A stretch of DNA of 64,000 bases from Tistrella mobilis (GCF_039634785.1 NZ_JBBIAB010000005.1:248001-312000), one strand, 5' to 3'. Shown: positions 1 through 11,574, counted from the first letter of the stretch. Numbers and translations: made by a program. Notes: generated by a model from the sequence alone, not told the origin.

Positions 1-982
1 GGTCGGACGAAGCGCCGCGCCAGCGGGCATCCGTCGGCGGAAAATGACGGCCGATATCATCGGCGGCGATGGCACCCAGCACCGCATCGGTCAACGCATG
101 CAGGGCGACATCGGCATCGGAATGGCCGGACAGCCCCTGATCATGCGGCACACGAACACCGCAGAGCCAGACATGGTTGCCGGGGGCGAAGGCGTGGACA
201 TCGAAGCCGCTGCCGGTGGCCGGGAGCAGGGCGGCCGTCTGACCGCGCCGCGCCAGCAACTGCCGGGCCCTGTCCATATCCGCGGCCGTGGTGATCTTGA
301 AGGCGGCCTCGTCGCCGTCGACCAGCCGGACGGCATGGCCAGCCGCCTCCATCACCGCCGCATCATCGGTCAGCGCGTGGGGCAGCGTGTGTCCGGCCGC
401 GGCGCGATGAGCCGCAAGCAGCAGGTCCAGCCGTGCCCCTTGAGGGGTTTGCGCCCGCCAGAGGCCGTCGCGCGACACGGTCCCGGCGACCGTCATCGCC
501 TCGCCCCGCTTCAGCGTGTCGGTGACGGCGAGGGCCGGCAGGGCTGCCGGCGCGTCACCCAGAGCCTTCAGGACCCTGTCGATCATCCCGGCCGGCAGGA
601 AGGGGCGGGCGGCGTCGTGAACCAGCACGAGATCGATGTCACCACGCGCCGCCAGCGCTTCCAGGCCGAGGCGTACCGAATCCTGCCGCTCCGCGCCGCC
701 GATGACCGGCGGCGCCACCTCCAGCCCCGCCAGCGCCCGGTCGTGCAGGTCCCGGTCATCCGGGCCGATCACGACCTGGACGAGATCGATCCGCGGGTGG
801 GCAAGAAAGGCGGCAGCGGCATGGGCGAGCAGGGCACGGCCCCCAAGGGCCTGATACTGCTTGGGAACGCCGCCGCCGAACCGCCGGCCGCGTCCGGCCG
901 CGACGATGAGTGCCGCCGCGCGGCCGGGCGGCGGAGCGTCGCCGACGGGATCGTCGGATGGCTGCGGCCGGGTCGGGGTCAT
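1..982 (-). CDS. ispDF: bifunctional IspD/IspF (MEP pathway), 3' end outside window
   Basis: Fused isoprenoid enzyme: the N-terminal cytidylyltransferase (IspD) makes CDP-methylerythritol and the C-terminal domain (IspF) makes the cyclic diphosphate. Translating the minus strand from the ATG at 982 gives an IspD start with the nucleotide-binding signature [14 protein letters not shown] and PKQY, then VHDAARPF. The IspF part begins with SGFDVHAF (Asp and His metal ligands) and HSDADV. The reading frame is open to base 1, so the last part of IspF is missing. IspDF fusion is common in alphaproteobacteria. It is divergent from dusB with about 170 bp between them, which must hold both promoters. 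Confidence 0.95.
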   Translation of the reverse strand, partial: MTPTRPQPSDDPVGDAPPPGRAAALIVAAGRGRRFGGGVPKQYQALGGRALLAHAAAAFLAHPRIDLVQVVIGPDDRDLHDRALAGLEVAPPVIGGAERQDSVRLGLEALAARGDIDLVLVHDAARPFLPAGMIDRVLKALGDAPAALPALAVTDTLKRGEAMTVAGTVSRDGLWRAQTPQGARLDLLLAAHRAAAGHTLPHALTDDAAVMEAAGHAVRLVDGDEAAFKITTAADMDRARQLLARRGQTAALLPATGSGFDVHAFAPGNHVWLCGVRVPHDQGLSGHSDADVALHALTDAVLGAIAADDIGRHFPPTDARWRGASSD

Positions 983-1154
983 CTGGCGCATCTCCTGGTC
1001 GGGCAGGGCGGGGCGGGGCTTCGAAACACCGCAGTGTCCTTCGATACCGGGGTCGGCCGATGGTTGCAAGCGCGGCCGACGCTTGCACCGCGCGGGCCGG
1101 CTCAATACACTTCGCCTAAACTTTATGCACTCAGCTCGGGCAATTGCCCAGCCC

Positions 1155-2168
1155 ATGACCAGGAACCCGATGATCGATCGGCTTTTCTCACCCGACAGAG
1201 CTGCACCTCCGGTGCTGCTGGCACCCATGGCCGGTGTGACCGACCGTCCGTTTCGGACGATGGTGCGGCGCTTCGGCGTGTCGGCGACGGTGTCCGAGAT
1301 GATCGCCGGCGGCACCCTGGTCGAGGGATGCCGACGCACCCTGTCGATGATCGACCTGGCGGGTGAGCCGGGGCCGGTCGCGGTCCAGCTGGCGGGGCGC
1401 GACCCCGAGGTGATGGCCGAGGCGGCGGAGAAGGCTGTCGAGGCGGGGGCGGCCTGGATCGATATCAACATGGGCTGTCCGGCAAAGAAGGTGATCAGTG
1501 GCGCCTGCGGCGCCGCATTGATGCGCGAACCCGACCGTGCCGAGGCCATCGTTCGGGCCGTGATCCGTGCGGCCGGCCCGGTGCCCGTCACGGTCAAGAT
1601 GCGGCTGGGCTGGGCCGAAGGTGAACTCTCGGCGCCCGATCTGGCTGCACGGCTTGAACAGATCGGCGTCGCGATGATCACCGTGCACGGTCGAACGCGC
1701 GCCCAGCTCTATAAAGGTTCGGCCGATCCCGCGGGCATTGCGGCAGTGCGGCGGCGGGTTCGCGTGCCTCTGATCGCCAATGGCGACGTTGCAAGCCCTG
1801 CCGATGCGCGGCGGCTTCTGGACCGGACCGGCGCGGACGGGGTGATGATCGGACGCGCCACCATGGGGCGGCCCTGGCTGCCGGCGCTGGTGATGGCGGG
1901 TCTGGCGGGGCGTAGCGTCGCCATGCCGGACCCGGCCGCCATCTGGGCACTTGCCCGGGCGCATTACGATCTGGCACTCGACCACTACGGCGAGGCCCAT
2001 GGTCGCCGGGTGGTGCGCAAGCATCTCGACGCCTATGCGACCGTTGCCGGCGCCGGCCGGGCGATACGCGACCATCTTGTCCGTGCCGAGCAGCCGGACG
2101 ACGTACGTGCCGTGCTCGATCGCCTTGCGCTGGGCGATCTTCCGGCAGATTTCGGAGTGGCCGCATGA
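1155..2168 (+). CDS. dusB: tRNA-dihydrouridine synthase B (NifR3-like)
   Basis: FMN-dependent reductase that converts uridine to dihydrouridine in tRNA. The product is about 337 aa. It begins near the family motif [14 protein letters not shown] and has [10 protein letters not shown] with the catalytic Cys at about residue 108, followed by [15 protein letters not shown] and IANGDV, all typical of DusB/NifR3. Open frame extends further upstream, but homology begins here. An internal ATG at 1170 is an alternative start. The last 4 bases overlap the ATG of ntrB, so the two are translationally coupled. This is the usual first gene of the alphaproteobacterial nifR3-ntrBC operon. Confidence 0.95.
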   Translation: MTRNPMIDRLFSPDRAAPPVLLAPMAGVTDRPFRTMVRRFGVSATVSEMIAGGTLVEGCRRTLSMIDLAGEPGPVAVQLAGRDPEVMAEAAEKAVEAGAAWIDINMGCPAKKVISGACGAALMREPDRAEAIVRAVIRAAGPVPVTVKMRLGWAEGELSAPDLAARLEQIGVAMITVHGRTRAQLYKGSADPAGIAAVRRRVRVPLIANGDVASPADARRLLDRTGADGVMIGRATMGRPWLPALVMAGLAGRSVAMPDPAAIWALARAHYDLALDHYGEAHGRRVVRKHLDAYATVAGAGRAIRDHLVRAEQPDDVRAVLDRLALGDLPADFGVAA

Positions 2169-3460
2169 GTGACCCCAGCCTTCGGCACCCCGATCTTCTT
2201 AACCACGATGCCCCCGATCCCGAGGATCCCGTCCGTGATGTGGACGGAACCGCGGACGAAGGCCCCTCCACGCCCGCGGACGGGGGCCAGGACCCCGTCG
2301 GCAGCCCCCGCCAGCGCATGTGGAAAGGTCTGGCCCAGACCATGGCTCTGACCAGCTTCGGCCGGAAACGCCGGCCCTCCAAATCGTCCGTCCCGGGCGA
2401 TGCGATCCTCGACGCCCTGCCGCACCCGGTTCTGGTGGTGGCCAATGACGACCGGATCCTCTATGGCAATCCGGCCGCGGAGCAGTTTTTCGGCACCGGC
2501 ATCTCGGTGCTGATCGGCTCGGCGCTGACCGAGTTCATCCGCTATGACAGCCCGCTGATGGACATCATCCGCAAATGCTTCCTGCATGGCGGATCCAGCC
2601 TGAACGAATACGACATCGTGATCGACGGGCCGCGGACCGGCAGCCGGCTGGTGGATGCGCAGGTGGCCCCGCTGCCTGATCAGGGTGCCCCCGCCGTGCT
2701 GCTGTCGCTGATCGAGCGGTCCATGGCCCACAAGATCGATCGGCAGCTGACCCATCGGGGCGCCGCCCGATCGATCACCGGCATGGCCATGGCGCTGGCC
2801 CACGAGATCAAGAACCCGCTTTCGGGCATCCGCGGTGCCGCACAGCTGCTGGAGTACAACGTCGCCGAGGGCGACCGCATGCTCACCCAGCTGATCTGCA
2901 AGGAGGCCGACCGGATCGTGAACCTGATCGGCCGGATGGAGCAGTTTTCCGACGGCCGGCCGATCGAGCGGGAGCCGGTAAACATCCATGTGGTGCTGGA
3001 ACATGTCCGCCGCCTGGCCCAGAACGGCTTTGCTTCCCATGTCCGGTTCATCGAGCAGTACGACCCCTCGCTGCCGCCGGTCTATGGCCATCACGACATG
3101 CTGGTGCAGATCTTCCTGAACCTGGTGAAGAACGCCGCCGAAGCCGTTCCGGAAGAGGGCGGAGAAATCACGCTCACCACCGCCTTCCAGCATGGTCTGC
3201 GTGTCCAGGTGCCGGGCAGCCGTGACCGGCTGGACCTGCCGCTGGTGGTGACGGTGCAGGATAACGGCCAGGGCGTGCCCGAGGATATCCGGGCCAATCT
3301 GTTCGATCCTTTCGTGACCACCAAACCCTCGGGTACCGGCCTCGGCCTGTCGCTGGTCGCCAAGGCGGTCAACGATCATGGCGGGGTGATCGAGGTCGAC
3401 AGTCGCCCCCGGCGCACCGTGTTCAAGGTGATGCTGCCCATGTACAACCCCAAGGCCTGA
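2165..3460 (+). CDS. ntrB: nitrogen regulation sensor kinase/phosphatase NtrB
   Basis: Cytoplasmic two-component histidine kinase that phosphorylates or dephosphorylates NtrC in response to nitrogen status, normally via PII. 431 aa. The first ~75 residues are acidic and low in complexity. They are followed by a PAS domain ([19 protein letters not shown]), a HisKA domain with [15 protein letters not shown] (His about 213) and an HATPase domain with [10 protein letters not shown] and GTGLGLSL. No membrane segments. ATGA overlap with dusB and a 16-bp gap to ntrC indicate one operon. Confidence 0.95.
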   Translation: MSDPSLRHPDLLNHDAPDPEDPVRDVDGTADEGPSTPADGGQDPVGSPRQRMWKGLAQTMALTSFGRKRRPSKSSVPGDAILDALPHPVLVVANDDRILYGNPAAEQFFGTGISVLIGSALTEFIRYDSPLMDIIRKCFLHGGSSLNEYDIVIDGPRTGSRLVDAQVAPLPDQGAPAVLLSLIERSMAHKIDRQLTHRGAARSITGMAMALAHEIKNPLSGIRGAAQLLEYNVAEGDRMLTQLICKEADRIVNLIGRMEQFSDGRPIEREPVNIHVVLEHVRRLAQNGFASHVRFIEQYDPSLPPVYGHHDMLVQIFLNLVKNAAEAVPEEGGEITLTTAFQHGLRVQVPGSRDRLDLPLVVTVQDNGQGVPEDIRANLFDPFVTTKPSGTGLGLSLVAKAVNDHGGVIEVDSRPRRTVFKVMLPMYNPKA

Positions 3461-3476
3461 AGGAACGACGGACGCG

Positions 3477-4961
3477 ATGGAGCCCGCAACCATCCTGGTC
3501 GCCGATGACGACCGCAGCATCTGTACCGTTCTGCATCAGGCACTCAGCCGGGCCGGGCATACGGTGCGCACCACCGGCACCGCCGCCTCGCTGTGGCGGA
3601 TGGTCGAGGACGGCGACGGCGATCTGGTGATCACCGATGTGGTGATGCCCGATGAGAACGCGCTCGACCTGTTGCCCCGGATCAAGCGCCTGCGCCCCAA
3701 CCTGCCGGTCATCGTGATGACCGCACAGAAGACGCTGTTGACCGCGGTCAAGGCGACTGAACGCGGGGCCTTCGAATATCTCCCCAAGCCGTTCGATCTG
3801 AACGAACTTCTACGCATCGTGCAGCGGGCGCTCAACACCCGGCGGGGCGATGCACCGCCGCCGGCGCTGGATCAGCGCGGCCAGCCGCAGGCCGAAGAAG
3901 AGATGCCGCTGGTCGGCCGGTCGCCGTCGATGCAGGAAGTCTACCGGGTTATGGCCCGGATCATGGGCACCGATCTGACGGTGATGATCACCGGCGAAAG
4001 CGGCACCGGCAAGGAGCTGGTGGCGCGGGCGCTGCATGATTACGGCAAGCGTCGCGGCGGGCCGTTCGTGGCGATCAACATGGCGGCCATCCCGCGCGAC
4101 CTGATCGAATCCGAGATGTTCGGCCACGAAAAGGGGGCCTTCACCGGTGCTGCCCAGCGCAAGACCGGCCGGTTCGAGCAGGCCCAGGGCGGCACGCTGT
4201 TTCTGGACGAGATCGGCGACATGCCGCTGGATGCCCAGACACGGCTGCTGCGCGTGCTTCAGGAAGGCGAATTCACCACCGTCGGCGGGCGCACGCCGAT
4301 CCGGGCCGATGTCCGCATCATCGCGGCGACCCACCGCGACCTTCGCCAGCTGATCCAGCAGGGCCTGTTCCGCGAGGATCTGTTCTATCGCCTGAACGTG
4401 GTGCCGGTGCGCCTGCCGCCGCTGCGCGAGCGGCGGGAAGACATCGCGGATCTGGCCCGGCATTTCCTGAAGCTCGCCTGCGATCAAGGCCTGCCGCTCA
4501 AGACCCTGTCGGCCGATGCGATCGAGGTGCTGACCGCCTATCACTGGCCCGGCAATGTCCGCGAGCTTGAGAATCTGATGCGTCGCCTGGCGGCGCTGTC
4601 GGCCGAGGACGTGATCTATCGTCCCGATATCGAGGGCGAGTTCGCCGAGCCGATGCCGGCGGATGACGACCGACGCCGCGGCGGCAGCCTGGGTGAGGCC
4701 ATCGATTTCCACCTCGCCGAATATTTCGATGCCCATGATGACGGCCTGCCGCCGGCAGGTCTCTATGATCGGATTCTGCGCGAGGTCGAGCGGCCGCTGA
4801 TCGAGCGTACTCTGGTCGCCACCCGGGGCAATCAGATCAAGGCGGCCCAGGTGCTGGGGTTGAACCGCAACACCCTGCGTAAGAAGATCCGGGATCTGTC
4901 GATCGAGGTCACCCGTGGGGGCGAGCCTACCCGCATCGGCGGCAGCGTGGCCGGCAGATGA
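3477..4961 (+). CDS. ntrC: nitrogen regulation response regulator NtrC
   Basis: Sigma-54-dependent activator of nitrogen assimilation genes. 494 aa, in order: receiver domain with phosphoacceptor Asp54 ([10 protein letters not shown]), AAA+ domain with Walker A GESGTGKE (from about residue 173), an intact GAFTGA sigma-54 contact loop (about 220-225), Walker [10 protein letters not shown], and a C-terminal Fis-type HTH ([20 protein letters not shown]). All motifs needed for sigma-54 activation are present. Cognate partner of NtrB upstream; overlaps ntrY by 4 bp. Confidence 0.96.
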   Translation: MEPATILVADDDRSICTVLHQALSRAGHTVRTTGTAASLWRMVEDGDGDLVITDVVMPDENALDLLPRIKRLRPNLPVIVMTAQKTLLTAVKATERGAFEYLPKPFDLNELLRIVQRALNTRRGDAPPPALDQRGQPQAEEEMPLVGRSPSMQEVYRVMARIMGTDLTVMITGESGTGKELVARALHDYGKRRGGPFVAINMAAIPRDLIESEMFGHEKGAFTGAAQRKTGRFEQAQGGTLFLDEIGDMPLDAQTRLLRVLQEGEFTTVGGRTPIRADVRIIAATHRDLRQLIQQGLFREDLFYRLNVVPVRLPPLRERREDIADLARHFLKLACDQGLPLKTLSADAIEVLTAYHWPGNVRELENLMRRLAALSAEDVIYRPDIEGEFAEPMPADDDRRRGGSLGEAIDFHLAEYFDAHDDGLPPAGLYDRILREVERPLIERTLVATRGNQIKAAQVLGLNRNTLRKKIRDLSIEVTRGGEPTRIGGSVAGR

Positions 4962-7405
4962 CCACCGGATCCGCCGGGGAGGGCGTGCAGGAGGAACGGC
5001 CGCAGCCGTCGCGGGCGCCCGAGATGCGGCACCAGCGGGTTGCCGGCCGCATTGCCGGCAATTTCGGCCGCCGCATGGCCGTGCTCGTGGCCCGCATCCG
5101 TCCCGGTCGGATCTTCACGATCGCCCTGCTGATTGCGGCGCTGGGCGCGGGTGTTGCGACCTATCTGGCGCTGACGGGGCTGTCGTTCTTCGGCAACAAC
5201 TGGGGGACAGAGGCCCGCGCCGATGCCGGCACGGTGTTCATTCTGCTGAACATCGATCTGGCCTTGCTGCTGCTGCTGGTGGGCATGCTGGCGCATGGGC
5301 TGGTCCGGCTATGGCTGCAACGGCGCCGGCAGTCGACCGCCTCGCGGCTGCAACTGAGGCTGGTGACGCTGTTCGCGCTGGTGGCGGCGCTGCCCGCAAT
5401 TGTCGTGATGGTGTTCTCGGCGCTGTTCTTCGATTTCGGCGTGCAGACCTGGTTCAACGAGCGGGTTCGCACCGCGCTCAGCCAGTCGCGCGAGGTGGCT
5501 CAGGCCTATCTGCTGGAGCATCAGCGCACCATCCGGGCGGATGTCATCGCCATGGCGGGCGACATCGACCGCGAGGCGCTGACCACCTTCGATGCCAATG
5601 GCCGCCTTCAGCGGTTGATCGAGATCCAGGCGGCGCTTCGCAATCTGCCCGAGGCGATGGTCTTCCGCGGCGATGGCCGCATTCTTGCCCGCACGGAACT
5701 CAGCTTCAGCCTGGAGTTCGCCACCGTGCCGCAGCCGCTGCTCGACGAGGCGCGGCGCGGTGAGGTGGTGCTGCTGACCGACCGCCAGGACGATCGGGTA
5801 CGGGCACTGGTCCAGGTGCCGAGCCTGGGGGATGTTTTCCTGTATGTTGGCCGGTTCGTCGACAGTACCGTGCTCGACCACATGGAGCAGGTGAACCGGG
5901 CGGTCTCGCAGTACGAGGAGGCGGACAGCCGTCGGTCGGGCATCCAGCTCAGCTTCACCGGCCTGTTCGTGCTGATCGCGCTTCTGCTGCTGCTCGCGGC
6001 GGTGTGGATCGGCTTTCTGGTCGCGCGATCGATCGCCCGGCCGGTCAGCCAGCTGGTCGGCGCCGCGGAACGGGTGCGCGGCGGCGATCTGACCGCCCAG
6101 GTGCCGGAGGGACGGGAGGATGACGAGGTCGGCATCCTGGCCCGGGCCTTCAACCGCATGACCCGGCAGCTGGCGGCGCAACGCGAGGCATTGCTGGCGG
6201 CCAATCGCCAGATCGACACCCGTCGCCGCTTCACCGAGAAGGTGCTGGAGGGCGTCTCGGCGGGTGTTATCGGTCTCGATGCCGAAAACCGGGTCAATCT
6301 GGCCAATCGTTCGGCTCTGGCCCTTCTGGGGGTGGATTTCGATCAGGCGGTGGACCGGCCGGTCACCGAGCTTCTGCCGGCGCTGGCGCCGCTGCTGGCC
6401 CGACTGGCCGAACGGCCGGATCGGGTGGTTCAGGCCCAGATCGAGGCGGTTGCCGGCGGCAATCATCGCAATCTGATGGTGCGCCTGGCGGCCGATCTGG
6501 TGGTTCAGCGCGGCCGCGACGGCGCGGCGGCAACCGTCGGCGTGGTGGTCACCTTCGACGACATCACAGAATTGATGGTGGCGCAGCGCACGGCTGCCTG
6601 GTCGGATGTGGCACGTCGCATCGCCCACGAGATCAAGAACCCGCTGACCCCGATCCAGCTGTCGGCCGAGCGGCTGAAGCGGAAATATCTGAAGGAAATC
6701 ACCTCCGATCCCGACACCTTCGTCGCCTGCACCGAGACCATCATCCGCCAGGTCGGCGATATCGGGCGGATGGTGAACGAGTTCTCGTCCTTCGCCCGCA
6801 TGCCGCAGCCGGTGATGGCCGATGTCGATCTGGGGCCCTTGCTGCGCGAAGCCTCGATCACCCAGCGCATGGGACGCCCCGAACTGAAGTTCGATCTGGA
6901 ACGGCCGGATGGCCCGGTGATGGTGCGGGCAGACGCGCGACTGCTGGGCCAGGCCTTGACCAATCTGCTGGTCAATGCCGGTCAGGCGGTCGACGCGGTG
7001 GCCGAGGGCGAAGGTGTGCCGGTCAAGGATCTGCCCGAAGAGCGCCGGGTGATCCGGATCGTTCTGGAGGCGGGGGAGAAGCGGGCGCTGATTACCGTCG
7101 AAGACGCCGGCAAGGGCCTGCCCGAGGCGTTCCGCGGGCGACTGACCGAGCCTTACGTCACCACCAAGGCGAAGGGAACGGGTTTGGGCCTCGCCATCGT
7201 CCGCAAGATCATGGAAGATCACGGCGGCCGCCTGTCGATCGACGACCGTCGATCGGCCGACGGGCGTATCATCGGGGCGGTGGCGACACTGGAACTGCCC
7301 CTGGCCGATCCGGGTGCCGTCCCCGGCGCGGCCGCGTCAGACAACCGGCATTCCACGCCACGGCAGGACGGTCCCAACAGCTCTTCTGGTTCTACAAGGC
7401 CCTGA
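4958..7405 (+). CDS. ntrY: membrane sensor histidine kinase NtrY
   Basis: Sensor kinase of the NtrY/NtrX pair, linked in alphaproteobacteria to nitrogen, redox and envelope control. 815 aa. A basic N-terminal tail is followed by about three membrane helices within residues ~50-170, a periplasmic region, and a fourth helix near residue 330 leading into a HAMP domain ([20 protein letters not shown]). Then come a PAS domain, HisKA ([20 protein letters not shown]) and HATPase_c ([19 protein letters not shown]). ATGA overlap with ntrC. It is followed by ntrX after 4 bp, so all five genes from dusB to ntrX look co-transcribed. Confidence 0.95.
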   Translation: MTTGSAGEGVQEERPQPSRAPEMRHQRVAGRIAGNFGRRMAVLVARIRPGRIFTIALLIAALGAGVATYLALTGLSFFGNNWGTEARADAGTVFILLNIDLALLLLLVGMLAHGLVRLWLQRRRQSTASRLQLRLVTLFALVAALPAIVVMVFSALFFDFGVQTWFNERVRTALSQSREVAQAYLLEHQRTIRADVIAMAGDIDREALTTFDANGRLQRLIEIQAALRNLPEAMVFRGDGRILARTELSFSLEFATVPQPLLDEARRGEVVLLTDRQDDRVRALVQVPSLGDVFLYVGRFVDSTVLDHMEQVNRAVSQYEEADSRRSGIQLSFTGLFVLIALLLLLAAVWIGFLVARSIARPVSQLVGAAERVRGGDLTAQVPEGREDDEVGILARAFNRMTRQLAAQREALLAANRQIDTRRRFTEKVLEGVSAGVIGLDAENRVNLANRSALALLGVDFDQAVDRPVTELLPALAPLLARLAERPDRVVQAQIEAVAGGNHRNLMVRLAADLVVQRGRDGAAATVGVVVTFDDITELMVAQRTAAWSDVARRIAHEIKNPLTPIQLSAERLKRKYLKEITSDPDTFVACTETIIRQVGDIGRMVNEFSSFARMPQPVMADVDLGPLLREASITQRMGRPELKFDLERPDGPVMVRADARLLGQALTNLLVNAGQAVDAVAEGEGVPVKDLPEERRVIRIVLEAGEKRALITVEDAGKGLPEAFRGRLTEPYVTTKAKGTGLGLAIVRKIMEDHGGRLSIDDRRSADGRIIGAVATLELPLADPGAVPGAAASDNRHSTPRQDGPNSSSGSTRP

Positions 7406-7409
7406 CGCG

Positions 7410-8795
7410 ATGCCATCGGACATTCTGATCGTCGATGACGAAGACGACATCCGGCACCTGGTCGCTGAACTGCTCCGCGACGAGGGCTATACCGCCCGGA
7501 CGGCGCGCAACAGCGACGAGGCGCTGGCCGAGGTCGCGGCCCGGCTGCCCGATATGGTGCTGCTCGATATCTGGCTCGATGGCAGCCGGCTCGACGGCAT
7601 GGGCATCCTGTCCGAAATCGTGCGCGACCATCCCGGCCTGCCGGTGGTGATGTTCAGCGGTCATGGCACCATCGAGACGGCGGTCACCGCCATCCGCGAG
7701 GGTGCCTATGATTTCATCGAGAAGCCGTTCAAATCCGATCGTCTGCTGCTGGTGGTGCGCAATGCCATTGAGCATGCCAAGCTGCGCCGCGAAGTGGCCG
7801 ACCTCAAGAAGCGCACCGGCGGTGATGCCGAACTGATCGGCACCTCGGCCGCGGTGCGCCAGCTGCGGCACACGATCGAACGGGTGGCGCCGACCAACAG
7901 CCGCGTGCTGGTGACCGGCCCCGCCGGTGCCGGCAAGGAAGTGGCCGCGCGGCGGATCCACACCCAGTCGCGCCGGGCCGATGCACCATTCGTGGTGCTG
8001 AACTGCGCCATCATGACGCCAGATCGCGTGGAGGCGGAGCTGTTCGGCGCGGAGCCGGGAGCGCTTGGCCCCGACACGCCGCGCAAGCTCGGCCTGTTCG
8101 AACAGGCCCATTCCGGCACCCTGTTCCTCGACGAGGTTTCAGACCTGCCGATGGAGACCCAGGGCAAGGTGGTGCGTGCCCTGCACGAGCAGCGCTTCAC
8201 CCGGCTTGGCGGCGAGCGGCCGATCGAGGTCGATGTGCGGGTGGTTGCGGCCACCAACCGCGATCTTGCAAGCGAGATCCAGTCGGGGCGTTTCCGCGAG
8301 GATCTGTTCTACCGCCTGAACGTCGTACCGCTCAGGGTACCCAGCCTGAAAGAACGGCGGGACGACATCCCCGAACTGGCGCGGCATTTCATGGCGCGGG
8401 CTGCGGCGATGTCGGGCTTGCCGCCCCGCAGCCTGGGTGCTGATGCGCTGGCCGTGCTTCAGGCCGGGGAGTGGCCCGGCAATGTCCGCCAGCTGCGTAA
8501 CGTCATCGAGTGGCTGCTGATCATGGCGCCGGGCGATGCCCAGACTGAGATCCGGGCCGAGATGCTGCCGCCGGAGCTGGGGGCGGGTGCGCCCGCCCTG
8601 GTCAACCCGTCGGAGGATGGTGAAATCATGGGCCTGCCGCTACGCGATGCCCGCGAGGTGTTCGAGCGCAACTACCTGAAGGCCCAGGTCGCCCGCTTCA
8701 ACGGCAACGTGTCGCGGACGGCGAGTTTTGTGGGCATGGAGCGCTCTGCGCTGCATCGCAAGCTCAAAAGCCTCGGCATCAATACTTCCTCGTAA
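7410..8795 (+). CDS. ntrX: response regulator NtrX (degenerate sigma-54 loop)
   Basis: NtrC-family response regulator paired with NtrY. 461 aa from the ATG at 7410, where receiver homology starts (MPSDILIVDDEDDIRHLV); the open frame reaches further back into ntrY. Asp53 is in LLDIWLDGS. The AAA+ domain has Walker A GPAGAGKE and LFLDEVSDL, and the C-terminus has a Fis HTH (GNVSRTASFVGMERSALHRK). Where NtrC has GAFTGA this protein has GALGPDT, so it should not activate sigma-54 polymerase. That is the known state of alphaproteobacterial NtrX, thought to act with sigma-70 instead. Confidence 0.94.
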   Translation: MPSDILIVDDEDDIRHLVAELLRDEGYTARTARNSDEALAEVAARLPDMVLLDIWLDGSRLDGMGILSEIVRDHPGLPVVMFSGHGTIETAVTAIREGAYDFIEKPFKSDRLLLVVRNAIEHAKLRREVADLKKRTGGDAELIGTSAAVRQLRHTIERVAPTNSRVLVTGPAGAGKEVAARRIHTQSRRADAPFVVLNCAIMTPDRVEAELFGAEPGALGPDTPRKLGLFEQAHSGTLFLDEVSDLPMETQGKVVRALHEQRFTRLGGERPIEVDVRVVAATNRDLASEIQSGRFREDLFYRLNVVPLRVPSLKERRDDIPELARHFMARAAAMSGLPPRSLGADALAVLQAGEWPGNVRQLRNVIEWLLIMAPGDAQTEIRAEMLPPELGAGAPALVNPSEDGEIMGLPLRDAREVFERNYLKAQVARFNGNVSRTASFVGMERSALHRKLKSLGINTSS

Positions 8796-8828
8796 CCCAC
8801 TGGCAGATCGTCGAAAGGGCAGGGCCAC

Positions 8829-10205
8829 ATGAAGGTCATCATCTGCGGCGCCGGCCAGGTGGGGCACAACATCGCACGCTCGCTGGTGCGTGAAGAGAAC
8901 GACATCACCGTCATCGATCAGTCGGAAGACCTGATCCGCAAGCTTTCCGAATCGCTCGAGATCAAGGGGTTGATCGGCTACGCCTCGCATCCCGACGTGC
9001 TGGAGCAGGCGGGGGCGGCCGATGCCGACATGCTGATCGCGGTCACGGCCTCGGACGAGGTCAACATGGTCGCCTGTCAGGTGGCGCATGCGCTGTTCAA
9101 CGTCCCGACCAAGATCGCGCGCGTCCGCCATCAGGGCTATCTGCAGCCGATGTGGGCCGATCTGTTCAGCCGCGAGAACCTGCCGATCGACGTGATCATC
9201 TCGCCTGAACTGGAAGTGGCGCGGGCAATCGGCCGGCGCCTGAAGGTGCCCGGGGCGACCGACGTCATTCCGTTCGCCGGTGATCGGGTCTATCTGGTCA
9301 GTCTGAAGGCGGAAGCCTCGTGTCCGGTGGTCAACACACCCCTCTCTCAGCTGACCGAACTGTTCCCGGATCTCACGCTCCGGATCGTGTCCATCATCCG
9401 GGGGGACCGGATGATCGTGCCCACCCCGCGCGATCAGATCATCGCCGGCGACCAGATCTATTTCGTCGCGGATCGGGACCACGTGCCGCGGGCGATGGCG
9501 ATCTTCGGCTTCGAGGAACGCGAGGCGCGCCGGATCATCGTTGTCGGTGGCGGCAATATCGGCCTGTTCCTGGTCTCGCAGCTCGAAAAGCTGCAGCCGC
9601 GGCTGAATATCAAGCTGATCGAAGCCGATCGCCATCGGGCGGAACGGATCGCGGATCAGCTGACCCACAGCCTGGTGCTTTCGGGCAGTGGGCTTGACCC
9701 GGACCTGCTGGGAGACGCCAATACCGGCGGCGCCGAGACGATCGTCACCGTGACCAATGACGATGAATCCAACATCCTCTCGGCCCTGCTGGCCAAGCGC
9801 ATGGGCTGCAAGCGGGCGATGGCGCTGGTCAACAATCCGACCTACCCGCCGCTGATCAGCTCGCTGGGCGTCGATGTGGTGATCAATCCGCGGGCCGTGA
9901 CGGTGTCGCGGATCCTGCAGCATGTCAGGCGTGGCCGCATCCACGCCGTCTACAGCCTTCAGGATGGCGGCGGCGAGATCATCGAGGCCGATGCGCTGGA
10001 GACGTCGCCGCTTGTCGGGCGGCCGCTTCGGGAAACCGGCCTGCCGCAGGGGGTGATCATCGGCGCCGTGGTGCGCGAGGGCAAGGTCATCGCCCCCGAT
10101 GGCGACACGGTGATAAAGGCGCGGGACCGGATCGTGCTCTTCGCGCTGGCCGACAGCATCCGCAAGGTCGAAAAACTGTTCTCCGTCCGCCTCGAATTCT
10201 TCTGA
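8829..10205 (+). CDS. trkA: Trk K+ uptake system NAD-binding subunit TrkA
   Basis: Cytoplasmic gating subunit of the Trk/Ktr potassium importer. 458 aa made of two tandem RCK modules. The first has the Rossmann motif VIICGAGQVGHNIA at the N-terminus and the second IIVVGGGNIGLFLV near residue 235. Each is followed by a TrkA-C domain (for example VPTPRDQIIAGDQIYFV). It sits 33 bp after ntrX in the conserved ntrX-trkA-hfq order. The membrane subunit TrkH is not in this window. Confidence 0.94.
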   Translation: MKVIICGAGQVGHNIARSLVREENDITVIDQSEDLIRKLSESLEIKGLIGYASHPDVLEQAGAADADMLIAVTASDEVNMVACQVAHALFNVPTKIARVRHQGYLQPMWADLFSRENLPIDVIISPELEVARAIGRRLKVPGATDVIPFAGDRVYLVSLKAEASCPVVNTPLSQLTELFPDLTLRIVSIIRGDRMIVPTPRDQIIAGDQIYFVADRDHVPRAMAIFGFEEREARRIIVVGGGNIGLFLVSQLEKLQPRLNIKLIEADRHRAERIADQLTHSLVLSGSGLDPDLLGDANTGGAETIVTVTNDDESNILSALLAKRMGCKRAMALVNNPTYPPLISSLGVDVVINPRAVTVSRILQHVRRGRIHAVYSLQDGGGEIIEADALETSPLVGRPLRETGLPQGVIIGAVVREGKVIAPDGDTVIKARDRIVLFALADSIRKVEKLFSVRLEFF

Positions 10206-10230
10206 CCCGATCCGGAGCCCCGCCTTCGCC

Positions 10231-10947
10231 ATGACCCTGACCATGCCCGCGCGCGGGCTTGACGATGCGGCTGCCTTTGCGCGGCTCGGCCGCCCCGACG
10301 CCGTGCTGTTCGATTGGGATCACACCCTTGTCGATGCCTGGGGGGCGATCCTCGCCGCCTATAACGACGTCATGATCGCCTATGGCAAGCCGCCGGCGCT
10401 GACCCCGGAAGAGGGGCGGCTGCGCATCCGCCGCTCGATGCGCGACACCTTCCCCGAGATTTTCGGGGATCGTTGGCAGGAGGCGGCGCTGCGTTTCAAG
10501 GCAGCCTATGCCGCGCGGCACCTCGAGACCGTGGTCGCCATGGAGGGGGCTGCAGATCTGCTCGACCTGCTGGCGGGGCAGGGCATCCCGCTCGGTGTGG
10601 TCAGCAACAAGCAGGGCCCGTTCCTGCGGGCCGAGGTTGCCCACCTGGGGTGGGGGGAACGCTTCGGCGCCCTGCTTGGGGCCGGCGATGCCACGCGCGA
10701 CAAGCCCGATGCGGCGCCGGTCATAGAGGCGCTGGCCACCGTCGGCCGCGAGGCCGGCCCGAATGTCTGGTTCGTCGGCGATGCCCTGGTCGACATGGAC
10801 TGTGCCCGGGCCGCGGGCTGCACCGGCATCCTTCTGGTCCACGACGGGACGAGTCTTGATGAAGGGGTGCTTACACGCGCAGATCTCCGGGTTGTCGATT
10901 GCCGCCACCTGCACGACCTTGTAACTTCGGCGATGGGTCTTACCTGA
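10231..10947 (+). CDS. HAD-superfamily phosphatase (phosphoglycolate phosphatase-like)
   Basis: 238 aa HAD-like hydrolase, subfamily IA. Motif I is VLFDWDHTLVDAW (nucleophile and acid Asp), motif II is VVSNKQG, and motif III/IV is DKPDAAPV followed by VGDALVDMDCARAAGC. The layout matches Gph-type phosphatases, but the substrate cannot be read from sequence. It lies 25 bp after trkA and probably shares its transcript. The 174 bp after it contain a GC-rich hairpin (CCGGGCG-N5-CGCCCGG, around 11004) and then the hfq ribosome site. Confidence 0.85.
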   Translation: MTLTMPARGLDDAAAFARLGRPDAVLFDWDHTLVDAWGAILAAYNDVMIAYGKPPALTPEEGRLRIRRSMRDTFPEIFGDRWQEAALRFKAAYAARHLETVVAMEGAADLLDLLAGQGIPLGVVSNKQGPFLRAEVAHLGWGERFGALLGAGDATRDKPDAAPVIEALATVGREAGPNVWFVGDALVDMDCARAAGCTGILLVHDGTSLDEGVLTRADLRVVDCRHLHDLVTSAMGLT

Positions 10948-11121
10948 TCGGGCGGTCCGATATGGTACGGCTCCGGGCCGGCGTGTGATGGCACGCGGTA
11001 CCCGGGCGGGGGACGCCCGGCAACCGGCTCGACAAAGATCCCGGCTAAGACCCGAAAAGCGGTCGCGGCGGCCGGGAGACAGACCAACATCGCCGCATGA
11101 TAACAAGAAGGGGTGCCTCTC

Positions 11122-11391
11122 ATGGCGTCTGAAAAGAACCAGAACCTCCAGGATGTGTTTCTGAACTACATCCGGAAGAACAAGACTCCGGTGACCGTGT
11201 TCCTGGTCAACGGTGTCAAGCTTCAAGGTGTCGTGACCTGGTTCGACAACTTCTCCGTGCTGCTGCGGAGGGACGGGCACAGTCAGCTCGTGTACAAGCA
11301 TGCCATCTCGACCGTCATGCCGACGGTGCCGGTCCAGCTGTTCGATGCCCAGGCTCAGGGTGATCGCGACAAGGATCACGGCGACCATTGA
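11122..11391 (+). CDS. hfq: RNA chaperone Hfq
   Basis: Hexameric Sm-like RNA chaperone that pairs small RNAs with mRNAs. 89 aa. Sm1 is seen in [25 protein letters not shown] (given here only as family context), ending in VNGVKLQG. The Sm2 motif YKHAIST and QLVYKHAIS are present. The acidic/His-rich tail ([10 protein letters not shown]) is typical of alphaproteobacteria. The ATG at 11122 is chosen because AGAAGGGG lies 8 bp upstream; an in-frame GTG at 11113 is less likely. hflX follows, as in most proteobacteria. Confidence 0.97.
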   Translation: MASEKNQNLQDVFLNYIRKNKTPVTVFLVNGVKLQGVVTWFDNFSVLLRRDGHSQLVYKHAISTVMPTVPVQLFDAQAQGDRDKDHGDH

Positions 11392-11574
11392 TGGTCGAGA
11401 CGGACGGGGAACACGTGCTCTGCCCGCGCGGGTCCCCTGTCCGGCAGGGTTTCTGACCAGGCCGCCGCGGGTTCGCGTGCGGCCTGTCATCGCCTTTGGG
11501 GCGGGGTGGCGACCGCCGGCGACATGATGTCGCAACCTTTCCTGTCCTTTGCGCCCGGCGCATGAAGGAGCGGT

